DNA of 64,000 nucleotides from assembly GCA_964006375.1 (NCBI GenBank), contig OZ023264.1:19177861-19241860 (forward strand). Reading direction: 5' to 3'. The notes beneath the pieces were generated by a model. The model made no database searches, had not been told where the DNA came from, and saw only the letters and a program-made list of their open reading frames with translations. Of this stretch, positions 47,297-63,081 are shown piece after piece; positions within the stretch are counted from its first letter, which is position 1, and each line of letters opens with the position of its first letter. This stretch comes from Tillus elongatus. Its lineage: Eukaryota > Arthropoda > Insecta > Coleoptera > Cleridae. The translations under genes were made by a program, and so were the position numbers.

Positions 47297-50213
47297 GTAT
47301 AAACAAAAATGATGATGGCTCCTCCTTGTACAAAAGATTCCCCTCCATTCGGATCTCGGGGAGAGGGGTGTGTAGGGGGCGCCAGCATCAAGCTTTAACA
47401 TATCCTTCTCGAATATATGTGGCCTAAATGCTAACCTGCACTCCGTCCACCATTTCCTCCAGGCTAATAGCCCCCAACTCCTCTTCCTCACCGAAACCCA
47501 AATCAGTGCCAAAACAGCTACTAATCACCTTAATTTCCCATGGTATGAGCTCCTTACTTCCTTTAGATTGCATGGAGGCGTGTGCGCATACGTCCGTAGC
47601 AATCTACCATGCACCAGATTCCCCAATTTAGAAGCTGGAAGAAAAGGCATACTTTGGATGAAACTCTCTCTCAGGGCTGCAACTAAATTCATCTGTTGCA
47701 TTTACCGGTCACCTTCTGACAATAACTTTGTCCAGCTCTTCGACTACCTTTCTGAAAAAAGCGACCATCTGATTTTTGAATATCCTTCCTCCGAGGTTAC
47801 TATTCTTGGTGACTTCAATGTCCATAATAAGGAATGGCTAGGATCTTCAAAAACCGATCCACAAGGGAGAGCAGCGGATGCCTTTGCAGTCAGCAATTCT
47901 TTAGCCAATATGGTTCAGCAACCTACTTACTTTCCTCGCATCCCAAGGCACAGCTCTAATCCCTTGGATCTCCTTCTTACTACAAAACCTGAATGCTATA
48001 AGATATGAGTCATCGCCCCCCCTGGTTGCTCAGACCACAGCATGGTCACTGCTTCCTGCGCAATGCAACCCGAGGTCACACAGTCATCACACCCACGTAT
48101 CGTTTGGCACTACAACTCCGCGAACTGGGACGAAATGCGAGATTACTTTACCTCATTTTCATGGGCGTCTGTCTGCTTCTCTCATCCTGACCCCGCTGAT
48201 ATCTCACAAAACGTCACCAAAATTATCCAAGCTGGCATGGAATTATTTATTCCATGTACACAGAAAACCTCTTCAGCCACTCAAAAGCCCTGGTTCTCTA
48301 AATCCTGTGACAAGGCCAGACTTAAAAAGGTCAAAGCTGACAAAACGCTTCTACACAATCCCAGTCAAGAAAACCGTCAAGCATTTAACGATGCAAGAAA
48401 CCGCTATGTCCGCATTCTTTCTGAGACAGAAAACTCGTTTAATTACCACATCAAAAACAAAGTCCTCTCAAGCTCCAACGGCAGCAAACCCTTCTGGACT
48501 ATTGCCAAATCTATTGGAAATAATTTCTGCTAGAGCACGTTCCCACCTTGTGTTTCAGAGGATGAAATTGTTTCTGCCGCCCTGGGCAAGGCTGAACTTT
48601 TTTCCTCGTTGTTCGCCGGCAATTCTACTCTCAACTACCAATAGTCCCGAATGTCGCGCATAAAATGACGGATATCATTTTCAAAACTAAAAAGGTACGA
48701 AAGATGCTTTTTTTTAATACCAGGAAGCCTCTGGCCTTGACCAGATCCCAGCAATTGTTCTCAAAAAATGCGCACCAGAACTTGCTCCTGTCCTGACTCG
48801 CCCGTTTCAGACATCTTACAATAGAGGCATATTCCCTAGTAACTGGAAAACTGGTCGAGTACAACCCGTCCCCAAGAAAGGATCCAGAGCGCTCCCTAGC
48901 AACTACTGGCCTATTTCTCTCCTTTCAGTCGTCTCTAAAGTGATGGAAAAGTATATAAACACTGAATTACTAAAATTTATTGAAAATCACAGTCTAATCC
49001 ACGACAGGCAGTATGGATTCCGTCAGCGCAGATCAACTGCCGACCTCCTTTCCTTTGTCAGCCATTCTTGGAACAAGTCTATGGAACTACACGGTGAATC
49101 TCAGATTGTCGTTCTAGACATATCCAAAGCATTCGGCCAGGTCTGACACGCAACGCTGCTTAATAAACTTCCCGCCTATGGCCTACCACCAAAACTCTAT
49201 ACCTGGACAGTAAATTTCCTCTCCAATCGGAGCATTTCTGTTGTCGTGGATGGCGATTCCTCTAAACTGTATCCAATTAATGCAGGAGTCCCTCAAGGTT
49301 CAGCTTTAGGCCCTATTTTTATTTCTTCTCCACATCAATGACCTCTCTAGTACATTCAACCCAGTTCACAGTTACGCGGATGACAGCACCCTCCACTCAA
49401 ATATACAATATTCTAAGCCTGTCTCTTTAGCCCAATTAGATGAGGATCGCAGACTCATGGAGGGTTGTCTCTGTGGATCTCCAAAAAATGTTAGACTGGG
49501 GAAGTAGAAATCTTGTACAATTCAACTCCACCAAATCCCAGTCTTGCTTTCTATCTCATAAGAGATACACCAGCCCTAGACCCATTACAATGAACAACCA
49601 AGTTATTCAAAGTAATGAGTCCTTTTCACTTGTTGGCATTTCTGTGGATCGAAATCTCAATTGGTACCAACATGTCACATCAATTGCAGAAGCGGCTGCT
49701 AAGAAATAAGGTTTCCTCTTCCTGGCTCGCAAATACTTTTCACCAGCTAATCTCTATACCTTATATACTTCACAAATAAGGCCAGGCCACACCCAGAATA
49801 TGGCTCCCACATCTGGGGTGCTCGCTATCCCAGACTCCATTCAGAAGAGAGCTATATGTCTCATTGGTGACCCTACCCTTACTCAAAGACTACCATCCCT
49901 TGCCCACCGACGTGCCGTTGGTGACCTCTCTCTCCTTTTTATAGATATCTGCACGGGCACTGCTCAGAGGAGCTTTCTTCCATATATCCTCCACATGCTA
50001 CCCCCAACCAATCTACCAGGGGAACAGAGCGAATGCACCCTTTTACTGTCCAGGTCACCAGACATAGAACATCTTGTTATGCGCGCTCTTTTGTCCCGAA
50101 GACTTCCAAGTTGTGGAATTTCTTGCCGGCACATGTTTTTCCTTCTGCTCCGAACCTTCAAGTCTAGAATTAACAAGTTGCCTGTTTCCTTCTTGTTGAC
50201 ACCCACGGTATGA
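47297..50213 (+). pseudogene. LINE endonuclease/RT ORF of copy D, broken
   Basis: The ORF starts MMMAPPC as in copy C but frameshifts before the endonuclease. Readable pieces: endonuclease 47568-48008 (GDFNVHNKEWLG), linker 48042-48533, RT fingers 48940-49146 (motif A changed to LDISKAFGQV, then TGA), palm with SYADDSTLHSN in another frame (~49370), thumb 49440-49709 and C-terminus 49800-50213. At least eight stops or frameshifts, and the second motif A Asp is replaced by Gly. Confidence 0.85.
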
Positions 50214-50255
50214 TAGTATTTAGGCTGTAAGCCCTTGTGGTGTGTTGTTGAAATA

Positions 50256-51011
50256 TTAAAAAACAAACAAAATACAAGAAAGAATATAGATAACTATATG
50301 CAACGGATATAAACATCTGCTTGGGCAGTAATCAAGATTTTGTTGTTTGCTGATGTGTATACCCAATAAAACGTCTGATGTAATAATATATATATGCTTT
50401 TAAGACCAACGAACAAAATATATTAATGGCAGTCCTGATCAATTACTTTTATAATTTCATTTTTTTAGCACCTTCAAAATTGTCTGCCACAAAGTTAAAC
50501 GCACGATAATGGTCTGCCATGGTAATTTTTCAATAATCATATATTTTAAAATTTCCAAATGGCAGACATGGTCAAATACATTTGAAATCAGTCAATTTTT
50601 AATACCTGACGTACCTGAGCGTCAACCCCGCTGGGCTTAGTGAGTCCCCACTCCATGTATGTTAGGTTGGGGAGACTCTCTGTACAAAAATCTAGGTTTG
50701 GTCAGTTACATACAGGTAGCCAACCACTGACTATATGAAATTTATACAATTGGTAGCTTCTTATTCTAAAGAAAATTTGCATGAAGGTTATTAATAAAAT
50801 CTAAGCGCTACCTTGAAAACATGCTAAAATATCATTTACATATCTGTAGCAAAAGACAATCTTATGTAAAACTTCTGATGTTAATATTTTGTTTTCTAAG
50901 TTTTCCATTAATATGTCGGCTAATAAAGGAGACAACTCAGTTTCCATTTTTTTCATCTAATGTCTCACCTGCTGCCTTCATTCAATAAATCTACATCTTT
51001 TCATTATACCT
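50256..51011. other. Intergenic, nothing recognised
   Basis: AT-rich; no repeat hallmark or coding signal. Confidence 0.35.
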
Positions 51012-51244
51012 TTCTAACTCAGTGGCGTGTGCTGCTAGGTAAAGTAGGGTAGGAAAAGATTTTAAAAGGTAAAAATTACTTACCACGACATACCAAAATA
51101 CGACCTCCTTCAGAAATTTGTATTACAATAGTTCTTGCGCGGTGCGTTTATGCTGTTTTTAAAACCGTGGGTTCTTGGAAAATAAACACTACACACATTT
51201 TAATAGGAAAATCAAACACTTATTTTTTATAAATTAGGTCAATA

Positions 51245-51543
51245 CGGCAGTTTTTTTTTTAGAAACTCATTTAACCCATCATCATAAAATTTAGTATTTC
51301 GTTTTAAGTCTTGCATAAGGTATTTTTCAATTGAAATATTTGCCAAATTACTCAATCCTTCTTGTCCCTGAGTATTTCGTAAGTGTGAATACGTTTCAAC
51401 CCCGCCGAAGATCGTTCTGCCGAAGCGCTACTAGCTGGTATCGTCACAATAAGTTTGGCTAATTTCACTAGTTGTGGAAAAACGTAGCACATACTGTTCT
51501 TCTCGCAAAATCTAATAATTTCATAACTATTAAGACCGAACAA
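51245..51543 (-). pseudogene. hAT transposase C-terminal dimerisation domain
   Basis: Reads FPQLVKLAKLIVTIPASSAS then AERSSAGLKRIHTY, the hAT C-terminal dimerisation signature. A frameshift follows; the next frame continues QEGLSNLANISIEKYLMQDL and ends at a stop near 51245. Family resemblance is to ZMYM1-like hAT proteins. Confidence 0.82.
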
Positions 51544-51758
51544 TTCTTATGAAGAATATAAACAAATCAACTCGTTCTTTAATCTGTCAAAATCAAATTT
51601 TTCATTATATTTTGTTTTTAGTTCCAAAAAAATGTCTTCAGGAAATCCGAAAAAGAGTCCCGATCCAGAAGACGAAAAAACCTAACTGCCTAATTTCATT
51701 ATATCGATCACAAATTTCTATTTGTATATTTCTCGATATATTTGTTTATAATGTACTT

Positions 51759-52076
51759 TCACATCATTAATATTTCGCTTTCTTTTTGGCTCCCCCCAAA
51801 ATAATACCGTACCACGCAAGAGCAGCAATGGCGTGTTGATGGATCATGTTTTTTGGAAGTGTTAGAAAAATTATTTAAGTTTGTGTAACCGGTACTATTC
51901 CACACATTTTTTTCTTTGGAAAATAATAAACATGTCCAACAGTACATTTTGTTTTCATGTGTACAACCACAGAGCTGCTTATAATTATCGTAGAACTTAC
52001 TACTGAAATACGGCGAAGTTGTTTTAGATTCTTGCATTAATTTTAAAGTTGGAATAGGTCGGCCTAGTTCAATCAC
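51759..52076 (-). pseudogene. hAT transposase N-terminal TTF-type zinc finger
   Basis: Reads IELGRPIPTLKLMQESKTTS, CGCTHENKMYCWTCLLFSKE and NVWNSTGYTNLNNFSNTSKK, the TTF-type zinc-finger region of ZMYM1-like hAT transposases. The canonical HxxxH end is degenerate (HDPSTRHCCSC). The ~500-residue catalytic middle is missing between this fragment and the one at 51543, fitting an internal deletion. Confidence 0.78.
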
Positions 52077-52854
52077 TCTCTATTTTTTGTCATTAGTTAA
52101 CATGGCGAATGTTGTTTTTAACTTCCTAATGTAGTTGATATTATAAGAATCACAATCACACACTGACACCAAGGCACTCGTATTGTTTTTAATTTTGTTT
52201 AAAAGCATAACCACAGATCAACTATTGTCTATAATCAGTATAATCAAAGGCTTAACTGTCTCAAAATCAAGGGATACTAAACAAAAACACTGAATACCAG
52301 GATCTAGATAAATAATTGAATATTATTTGGATGGCATGAACTCGATTGCAACTAATCATCAACTGGCAAAAGTGGCGAATGCATTATAATGCTTAATTAG
52401 GCGGCTAAGGTTCAAAATAGCAGTTCATATTGAACAGTATTGACCTTATCGACATCCAGCGGGTGTTAGGAGCTGTAAGATTTCGGCGATGACATGAAGA
52501 CGGCTGACCTACCTACATAAATAGGCATTGCTTTTGGTTTCCTTATAACACCATATGAGAGAGCTGTGAATGCCTGCCTTTGATTTCCAATCTAATGCTT
52601 TTAACAAAGCCGGCTGCGGCGAGAAGTGAGAATAAATAATACATAATTTTAATATATTATTATATTATAAGTTGTAAAAGACCTGGAAGAGTACAGTATA
52701 ATAAAGTACAAGTATAGTATATGAATATGGAATTAAGATTTTTTTAAACAATATATCTTAATTCACTTCATTTTGTATTGGTAATTTTCCTAAGATTTTC
52801 ATAAGGTAGGCAATGCTTTAATGCTTCTATTGTATGCACGCCACTATTCTAACT

Positions 52855-53750
52855 ACAATGTATCTTATCATGCCCACATTTTCACCAAAATAATACATTT
52901 CGCTTAAGATCGACGTTGCTAAAAACCTCATTATTATTATATTATGTGGACAACAGATTAGGCATATTATTTAACAATAAATGTTCTTTGAAGATTTCAC
53001 TGGAGAGGGTAGAAAAAATGACACCAACATACAAAAGAGAATACTTTATTAAAGCACTGTTTAATAATATTGTACAACCATCATAAAAAAGTGCTTTACG
53101 AATATATGTAAAAGTATCAAAATTGTAATACTGGCAGTAACATTAATATTACATGAAAACACTTAAACCAACTAAAATAAGAAAGATATAAATATAATAT
53201 AAATAAATAACTAAGTAATTAGTATAAGATACAATAACAAGCTACACGAAAATTAAAGTAGGTATTTTAAAGTTATATTAAGTAATAAATAACAAAACAG
53301 TCAAACGATAATGAAAACACAAAAATTTACCATGAAATTTTTCATCTTAAACCTAGCAAAACAATTCCATAACAACAACAAGTAACAATGAAAAGGCAAG
53401 AAGCAGAAGGCAACATTCGGAAAACATTCATTCAATCACTAAATTTATTATTTATCAACTTAAATTAAAAAGGAACTTTTTTATTACCCTTTATCAAGCT
53501 CTCATTTAGTTTCAATTCTAATTAACTGACGGTAATTACCTAAAAAGCAATTTTATTTTAGAGTCACAAACAAGTCTAAGCGGTTTCAAATCCCACCGTC
53601 GGGTAAGAATTGAAAGTGTTTCGGAGAATTTATATTCTTGGATTCATAGAGATGTCGCTACTTGCGATTTAAGCCAAAGACTGATCATCTCTTATTACAA
53701 TTCATAACCGTCAATGACCAGAAATGCCCGGTGTAAAAATTTATGTATAT
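52855..53750. other. Intergenic, nothing recognised
   Basis: Very AT-rich, with no ORF or repeat hallmark. Confidence 0.35.
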
Positions 53751-54022
53751 AGTTCTTATGTGCTGATAAAACAAAAACTGCAGTTCTCATGTAGGCACAT
53801 CTCTGATGCATGATAGCTGTTGACGAACTGTAGTTTTTGTCGTTGAGTGCATGTTGAGAAAACTGTAGTTCTCATATGACACAAAACAAAAACTGCAGTT
53901 CTCATGTGGGCACATCTCTGATGAATGCTAGCTGCTGACGAACTGCAGTTTTTGTCGTCGAGTTCACGTTGAGAAAACTGTAGTTCTCATATGACACACA
54001 ACAAAAACTGCAGTTCTCATGA
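53751..54022. repeat. 115-bp tandem array, ~2.4 units
   Basis: ACAAAAACTGCAGTTCTCAT begins at 53771, 53886 and 54001, a constant period of 115 bp. Each unit holds inverted copies of AACTGCAGTTTTTGT and ACAAAAACTGCAGTT around a GACGAACTG element, so every monomer can fold. Confidence 0.88.
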
Positions 54023-54763
54023 TGCACATTTCATACAGCGTGTCCGTTTCTCTACGTAGAGCACAGGAATCTCGGTTATTATGAAAGATACAAAGTCGGT
54101 TAAATTTTCGGCGAGATTACGTATTTTTATTATGATCATTATCAACAAGAAAATGTGTTTGTTTTTTGTTTTGTAAACTTTTGTATAACACAATGTTGCT
54201 CTTATTTTTGCAATATAAATTATGTGTTAATTCTTGACAGGCCAGATAGATGCACAAGTTTAAAATGTATTAATTACTATTATTATCATAATCTATTTTT
54301 AACTTCGTTTTACTGTTAAAAATACATTTTTAATTGATAAAAATTGATAAAACCTAATTTTCTAGGTAAACTTGAGATTTCAGTGTTTAAACTCCAAATT
54401 TTACTTAGCTGTTAAAAATTTGATTGCAATACACAAATTGTTTCCAAAGCACTCTTCGCAAATACAATTTTTAATTTTCTTTAAAAGTCACGAATTTAAC
54501 ATCTAGAATGCCATGAAACATACGATGACAAATTCAGATTCCTCAAGTGCCATCACAATGTAGCTAATCGACTTTTGCTTAAAGAATAGTAAATTAACAA
54601 AAATCGAATTTTTTATAATTGAATAACTAAAATACCCAAATTTTCTAGAGATAATTGATCACAATAAAACTGCGTAATTTGACTCAATTTGACCAACTTT
54701 ATACCTCTTATAATAACTGAGACCCCATGCTTGAGCTTAAAAAGCCGAAGCCTGCTTATAATA
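54023..54763. other. AT-rich intergenic stretch
   Basis: Nothing recognised. Confidence 0.3.
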
Positions 54764-54974
54764 TAAGGGGTGAGTTTTTAAAGTGTTACAAGGGGATATC
54801 ACGAAAACGGTGTAACTTTTGTGTGTAAAATGTTGGTGAAGTAATAGAGAGAATTTTAGAAAACAAAGTAAATTACCCCATTTAAAAATCCAAATGTCCC
54901 TCATCCCCATATTACCCCACAAAAAAAAAATCATTTGAGATATCCCTTTGTAATACTTTAAAAAATCAGCCTGT
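54764..54974. mobile_element. 211-bp MITE
   Basis: Left GAGTTTTTAAAGTGTTACAA with GGGGATATC is inverted on the right as GATATCCCTTTGTAATACTT with TAAAAAATC, ending CAGCCTGTA. Short palindromic non-coding element; TA-type target is likely. A 94-codon ORF across it is spurious. Confidence 0.6.
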
Positions 54975-55779
54975 ACATCAGAAATAGCAGCTTCAGTATA
55001 AGAGTATAAAAAAATGAACAAACCCTTAAATATTTACTTTCTACTAAATATTTTTTTAATATTATATCCCATTTTTAATGGAACAGCGAACAAAACATAA
55101 AAGACAATTTCAGATGTAAGCTTGAATCGAGAGTTTTTGGATAACTTCTTGACATAATAATTAATTTCGATGTTCAAAATCAACAGAAGTGAAATGGAGT
55201 GATTAGATGTGAAAATAAAATAAACGTGGTGTAAAAGACAGTCATACTTTGTGCTATATAAACCATCGATGGGTTTCGTACAAAAGCTAAGCTAAAGAGA
55301 TCAACTTTTGAGCAAAAGCTGTTTGTTTTATTTTCGAGTTTCATATAATTGTATACGTTTTATATTTATTTTATTACAAAATTTGTATTTTTGACAAGCT
55401 TTTCTGAGATATATTTTGAGCACTTTACGGTGATTAATACCAGAAGGATTTACGACGCACAAATATTTTCCATTTCAGCTAGTATTAAGAAAAGTAAATC
55501 AATATTATTTATTTTTGTTTAAAGATTGCAAAATTGCCGATTGCCACTATAAAAGATAATGTTTCAGTTGCTTTAAAATAAACCTGATGACCTTTTGTAT
55601 TTACAATAATTCTATTGAGTAGGGAAGAAGCTTGTACCTTGGCCCGTCTTGTACCTTGGACCATCAGTAACATTTTCAAATTTACTGCTGGTCGTCAGTT
55701 AACATATCCTCCACCAAAGTGTACTTGTTATTTCAATCACCTGTGTTAAATGGGTTTGCTGTGACCACGTGCAAAATTT
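54975..55779. other. Intergenic, nothing recognised
   Basis: AT-rich; two short CTTGTACCTTGG copies near 55630-55660 only. Confidence 0.3.
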
Positions 55780-58460
<2,681 letters not shown>

Positions 58461-58713
58461 TAAACAGGTAGTTGTGGGTCGAACCCATCTACATGGGGTG
58501 ACAGAGAAATGCATTCAACACGGAGTAGGTATTAAATTTAAAATCTACTTTCATTCTGTATTTGATAAAGCTGAGCACTTCAGCGAAACTGCAGCAGTTA
58601 TACATATATATTCTATAAAATAGAGTCAATTTGTTCATTACCTAAATTGACAATGGATTTACATCAAGTCTCGGCCTCCACTATATCCGATAATAAAATT
58701 ACTAACTGTTATT

Positions 58714-59821
58714 AATGTCATTTATACAGACTTCTCCAAAGCGTTCGATCGTGTTGACCACTCAACACTTATGTACAAGCTGCATCTGGCGGGCTTTGAT
58801 GGACGGCTTATAGCATTCTTTGGATCCTACCTGACTAAACGTGTGCAATATGTTTTTTATAATGGATTTAAGTCTGAACCCTTCACTGCTAGCTCCGGCA
58901 TTCCACATGGTTGCAATCTTGTCCCACTCCTCTTTTTGTTATTTATCAACAACATAAGCTCTGTAATTTCTGATAATCATCTATTATTTGCTGATGATCT
59001 CAAATTATACTCCAGTGTTCACGATATTGGTGACTGTTCAAGACTACAGGTGGACCTTGACAACTTGCAGCTGTGGTGTGTTGAGAACAGACTTGAATTA
59101 AATGTCTCGAAGTGCAAAGTGATGACATACACTAGAAAAACCAGTTGTATAGCGTTTCCCTACAAAGTGGGTGGTATACCATTGGCTAGGATTGAAATGC
59201 ACAGGGATCTTGGCATTGTATATGATGAACATTTAAGTTTCACTGGATATATTCAAACAATTACAGCATCCTGTTTGAAGTCGATGGGTTTCATTATGAG
59301 GAATAGCAGATCATTTTCCAATGTGGATAGCTTGAAAATTCTCTATTTTGCCTACATTCGATCGAGGCTTGAATATTGTAGCTTGGTTTTTGAGCCCTCT
59401 TATAGTGTTCATATTGGTGCTCTGGAAGATGTCCAGCATAAGTTTTTAAAACACTGTGTATATAGGGCATCTGATACCTACCCACAGAGAGGATGCGATC
59501 ATTGCCAATTGTTGATGCAAGCTGGCATATCCAGCTTGTATTCACACAGAAAAGTTGCATCTGTAATGTTCCTGCATAATTTATTTCATGGTAAAGTTGA
59601 TTGTCCAGACTTATTGATGCAATTAAATTTCTGTTCCACGAGCTGCATCTAGAGTGGTGAGAGTGTTCAAGCCTCCAATACCAAGGACTAACTTGTATAT
59701 GAAATCACCTGTGTATACAATGAGCTCTGACTTTAATGACATTGCAAAATTGTGTGACTTCTATTCGGATAAGGCTGCGGTTATTCGTAGGGTGGCGATA
59801 TCTTACTTTGTCGGTTATTAG
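58714..59821 (+). pseudogene. LINE N reverse transcriptase, one frameshift
   Basis: Opens with INVIYTDFSKAFDRVDHSTL (motif A), then SSGIPHGCNLVPLLFLLFIN (usual GIPQGSNLGP altered at three positions), LLFADDLKLY (catalytic Asps present) and SRLEYCSLVFEPSY in the thumb. The frame shifts near 59632, after which RAASRVVRVFKPP continues in another frame to a stop at 59821. The endonuclease is lost by 5' truncation. Confidence 0.82.
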
Positions 59822-60012
59822 GACCATTATGTGTACTGTTTTGTGGAATCTCTGCCTTGTGATGTTTTGCACAGTATTTTAGTTTTGTTTTTACAAGTAT
59901 TTTTTGTTCATATGGTTACATATTGTTCTTTTTGTATGGTGCCCTATTAATGGGATTATCTTGTTGGGCATGTATTTAATAAATAAATAAATAAATAAAT
60001 AAATAAAATAAA
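58714..60012 (+). mobile_element. CR1/jockey-like LINE (element N), 5'-truncated
   Basis: Starts inside the RT domain right after element L's debris and ends in (AAAT)n at about 59969-60012 instead of poly(A). Unrelated in sequence to family 1 and to H or J. Confidence 0.82.
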
Positions 60013-60568
60013 TTAAGAAGCAGAAAAGAACTTTGCCTATGCCATAGAAAAAAATTCTTTTTTTGATAAATTTAAACACGCGATACAACTCAGAAAAGCC
60101 TGTTTATATAGTAGTTTGTACATGTGATATGAAAGATATGACTAGGTAACTGATAACTTACTATTTATTTATGAGCAAGTATAATTCGTAAAAATCAGAT
60201 AATTTTTGATGTGAAACATGTGACGATAAAAAAATCAAAAATCAATACGAATTCACTAGTGAGGAAAGATAAATTCATCAAAATGGATAAATACACTAAT
60301 TTTCAACCAAGAATCAGTTCAACATTATATATTATATAATGAACTATTATTAAAACATAATTACAAATTTATATTCCCTAAAACATCTTTACAAAATCCT
60401 ACCACATCTTCCCTAAACTAAAATAAGCTGATTTAAGAAAAACTGATAGGTTGACAGTTTTACAGAAAAAAACATTATGATTATGAAATTAATTTCGATC
60501 CATTGGTGTAGAACATCGATTTTTTTATAGCAATGACACATTTCAAATTTCTATGCTGTCGGTTTATA
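60013..60568. other. AT-rich spacer
   Basis: Nothing recognised. Confidence 0.3.
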
Positions 60569-62231
60569 CAGGGCTTTCATTAATTCCCGAACCCCACGTG
60601 ACCAGATTCTGTCTCTGTCTTAGTGGAATATAATTTTATGAGTTGGCAGTCAAAAAGTAACCAACAAAACCACTAGACTAGGGAACCTAAAGTTACTAGA
60701 TTAATTGACAATTGACAGTTCAGTCCATTGACTCTCAATTCCCTTTTGACAGTTATTTTGTGTGTATATTGTGCATTTTCAGTAGAAGTATTCTGTAGAA
60801 GAAAGAATTTAAATAATTACTCATTTTTTCAAAAACGATGACTGTGCCAACCGTACCGAAAATTTGTTTAATGAACGACATCCGAACAGACATGTTAACA
60901 GAAAATACATTTTGGAGTTAGTTGCAAAGTTTCGACAAAGTGGTTTAGTACCCAACAAAAAACGGGACCCTGAACGTGAATTTCTTGTTATAAATGAGAC
61001 TACTGAGATTGAAGTTTTAGGGCAAATTGCTGCAGACCCAACTTTGAGCACGAGAAAATTAGCCACTGTTGCAAACATCAAAAGAAGAACTATTCAGCGA
61101 ATATTGAAGCATCATAAATTTCACCCGTATAAAATTCATCTTTTACAACTAAATGAAGATGACTTTGATCGGTGGCTGGAGTTTTGACTGCACGAATAGC
61201 TGATAACTGGAACTTTCTGTTCAATATCTGTTTTTCAGACAAGTGTACGTTTTTATTAAACTCTACAGTCAATCGTCATAATTGTCGTTATTGGGCAGAT
61301 AATAATCAAAAAAATTTTCACGAAGTCCACACTCAAACTCCACAGAAATTGAATGTCTGGACTGGCATTTTTGGAGACCGTGTAATCGGACCAATTTTTC
61401 TTGATGGCAATTTGAGTGGCGAAACGTATTTGGAGTTACTAGAAGATATCGTTTACCCTCTACTAATTGACATTGTTGAAAATGATGATCGCTATCATGA
61501 AAATCAATTAGTGTTTCAACAAGATGGAGCTCCTCCGCATTTTTCACGAGTTAGGGAGTTTTTGATCAGAAAGTTTCCAGAGCAATGGATTGGGCGTAGA
61601 GGTGCTATTGAGTGGCTCCCTAGATCACAGGATTTAACTCCTTTAGACTTCTTTCTATGGGGCCATTTAAAGAGTAGAATTTTCGCAACAGAACCGGAGT
61701 CTCTGGAAGAATTACGACGACGCATTGTTGAAGAATTCGATCTAATAACTCCACAAATGCTCCAGAATGTCAGAGCTCGTTTGGAACAAAACTTGTACTT
61801 TTGTATGGAAGCTGGTGGTCAACAATTTCAACACTTACTTAACTGAATAAACATTTTTGAACGTTTGGTTTTGGTTTTTTTTTTTTGGGAAAAATTGACT
61901 AATTAGTGCATTTCTTATCACAATGAATAAATACGTTCTTGCAACTCCAACTGTGAATAATTTTTAAACGAGTTGATAAAAGTTCCAAAAAAATTAGTGT
62001 GCTGAATTCAGAAAAGAAAGAGTCTTCAAATGATGTAACACTCGACCCATGTTCCCTATTTAAAATATAAGGGTTGTTACCACCACCAGTAAGGGGTTGA
62101 TGTGACAAAGTTGAGTTTTATGTCAAAACATTTCCCCCTCAATATTAAAATTGACGTGTTACAGCGTTTCGTTAAAAAAATAATTTCTCTGGACGCAAAT
62201 CGGTCTGTTTCGTTTTCAATGCGCCACCCTG
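60569..62231 (+). mobile_element. mariner-superfamily element M flanked by TA
   Basis: Begins CAGGGCTTTCATTAATTCCC after TA (60567-60568) and ends ATGCGCCACCCTG before TA (62232-62233). The inverted ends agree well only over CAGGG, so they have diverged or are short. 1663 bp, with one transposase gene inside. Confidence 0.7.
60813..61846 (+). pseudogene. DD40/41D transposase of element M, frameshifted
   Basis: Open from 60813 without a Met (KNDDCANRTENLFNERHPNR, HTH region), second HTH LSTRKLATVANIKRRTIQRI, then WLEF and a TGA near 61186; the frame resumes as TARIADNWNFLFNICF. The DDE acids are present: D in FSDKCTF (usual FSDECTF), D in QQDGAPPHF and D in SQDLTPLDFFLWG, 40 residues after the second. 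The break looks like a deletion of a few codons plus a frame change. C-terminus ends LLN at 61846. Confidence 0.82.
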
Positions 62232-62431
62232 TATATACCCAATACGAGTATTAATAGAAAATTATATTCAATATTACATGATAACACCACATATACCTAT
62301 TATAGGTATATAACTTTCATCAATTTGAAACTGACTGTTGGCGCAAGTAAACGTCGGCCGGGCATCATTGCTGATGTCACGACTCCTTCAGATAGAGGCA
62401 GTTAAGCCATCCTTCTTGTCTATAATCGTCG
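62232..62431. other. Spacer
   Basis: Nothing recognised apart from the duplicated TA. Confidence 0.3.
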
Positions 62432-62500
62432 AGCCACAATAGACCTAAGGTCGTGGTGGAGGGACTGAAATAGCCCACTCACAATAAAATCTAATCTAAT
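62432..62500 (+). mobile_element. 3' end of a J-family LINE with TAATC tail
   Basis: GAGCCACAATAGACCTAAGG, TCGTGGTGGAGGGACTGAAA, TAGCCCACTCACAATAAAAT and two TAATC units, matching 13985-14056. Confidence 0.72.
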
Positions 62501-63018
62501 CGCCACTCCATTTTGACTCTTCCTTGCGTCTACATTCACAAAGTCCTAATGTTTGTGAAATTGTTTCCTTAGAATTTTAATTTACACAGACAAAGCTCGG
62601 GAGCCATTTTTTTTTTCATTGTGTTTCCAGTACACTTTGTAGACCCACAGCTTTATATATTTGACCTAAAACAGTGTTGTTTCATACACCCAACGCATCT
62701 GATAATCATTTACTCTATAAAAATGTCAACTTAATTACACATTTTCTAATACACGAACTATAGTACCTGAAAAACGGCATAACTTCGATACTTACATTCA
62801 TAACTATTAACTATTTTTTAATAGAACTCATCTATTAACCTATTAAACATTAAAATTTAGATTTCTAATAATAAGAAGAATAATGTTTGTCTTGTCAAAA
62901 TATTCTATTAACATGTCGGCTATTAATCTCTCACTAGTGAAATATCCATTTTGATGTCACATATAAAAATACCTTTCTAGAATAAACAACTCAATCATCC
63001 TTTTTACTATTTTTCATG

Positions 63019-63081
<63 letters not shown>

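Larger units (their letters stand above)
46892..50255 (+). mobile_element. Family-1 LINE copy D, full-span but decayed
   Basis: The only copy that spans from 5' monomers to the 3' end (GTTGTTGAAATATTAAAAAACA). Its length without monomers (~3.0 kb) confirms that family 1 has one large ORF and no gag-like ORF1. It carries the older 3' variant shared with A and E. Confidence 0.88.
51020..52846 (-). mobile_element. hAT transposon, internally deleted, perfect 8-bp TSD
   Basis: TTCTAACT occurs at 51012-51019 and 52847-52854. The left terminus is CAGTGGCGTGTGC and the right is GCACGCCACTA (one terminal mismatch), the usual hAT arrangement. Length is 1827 bp, short for an autonomous hAT. Transposase remnants of both ends are on the minus strand. 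Confidence 0.88.

Noticed and set aside
53771..54020. CRISPR-like array
   Set aside because: The 115-bp units are contiguous without unique spacers and the genome is eukaryotic; it is a tandem repeat.
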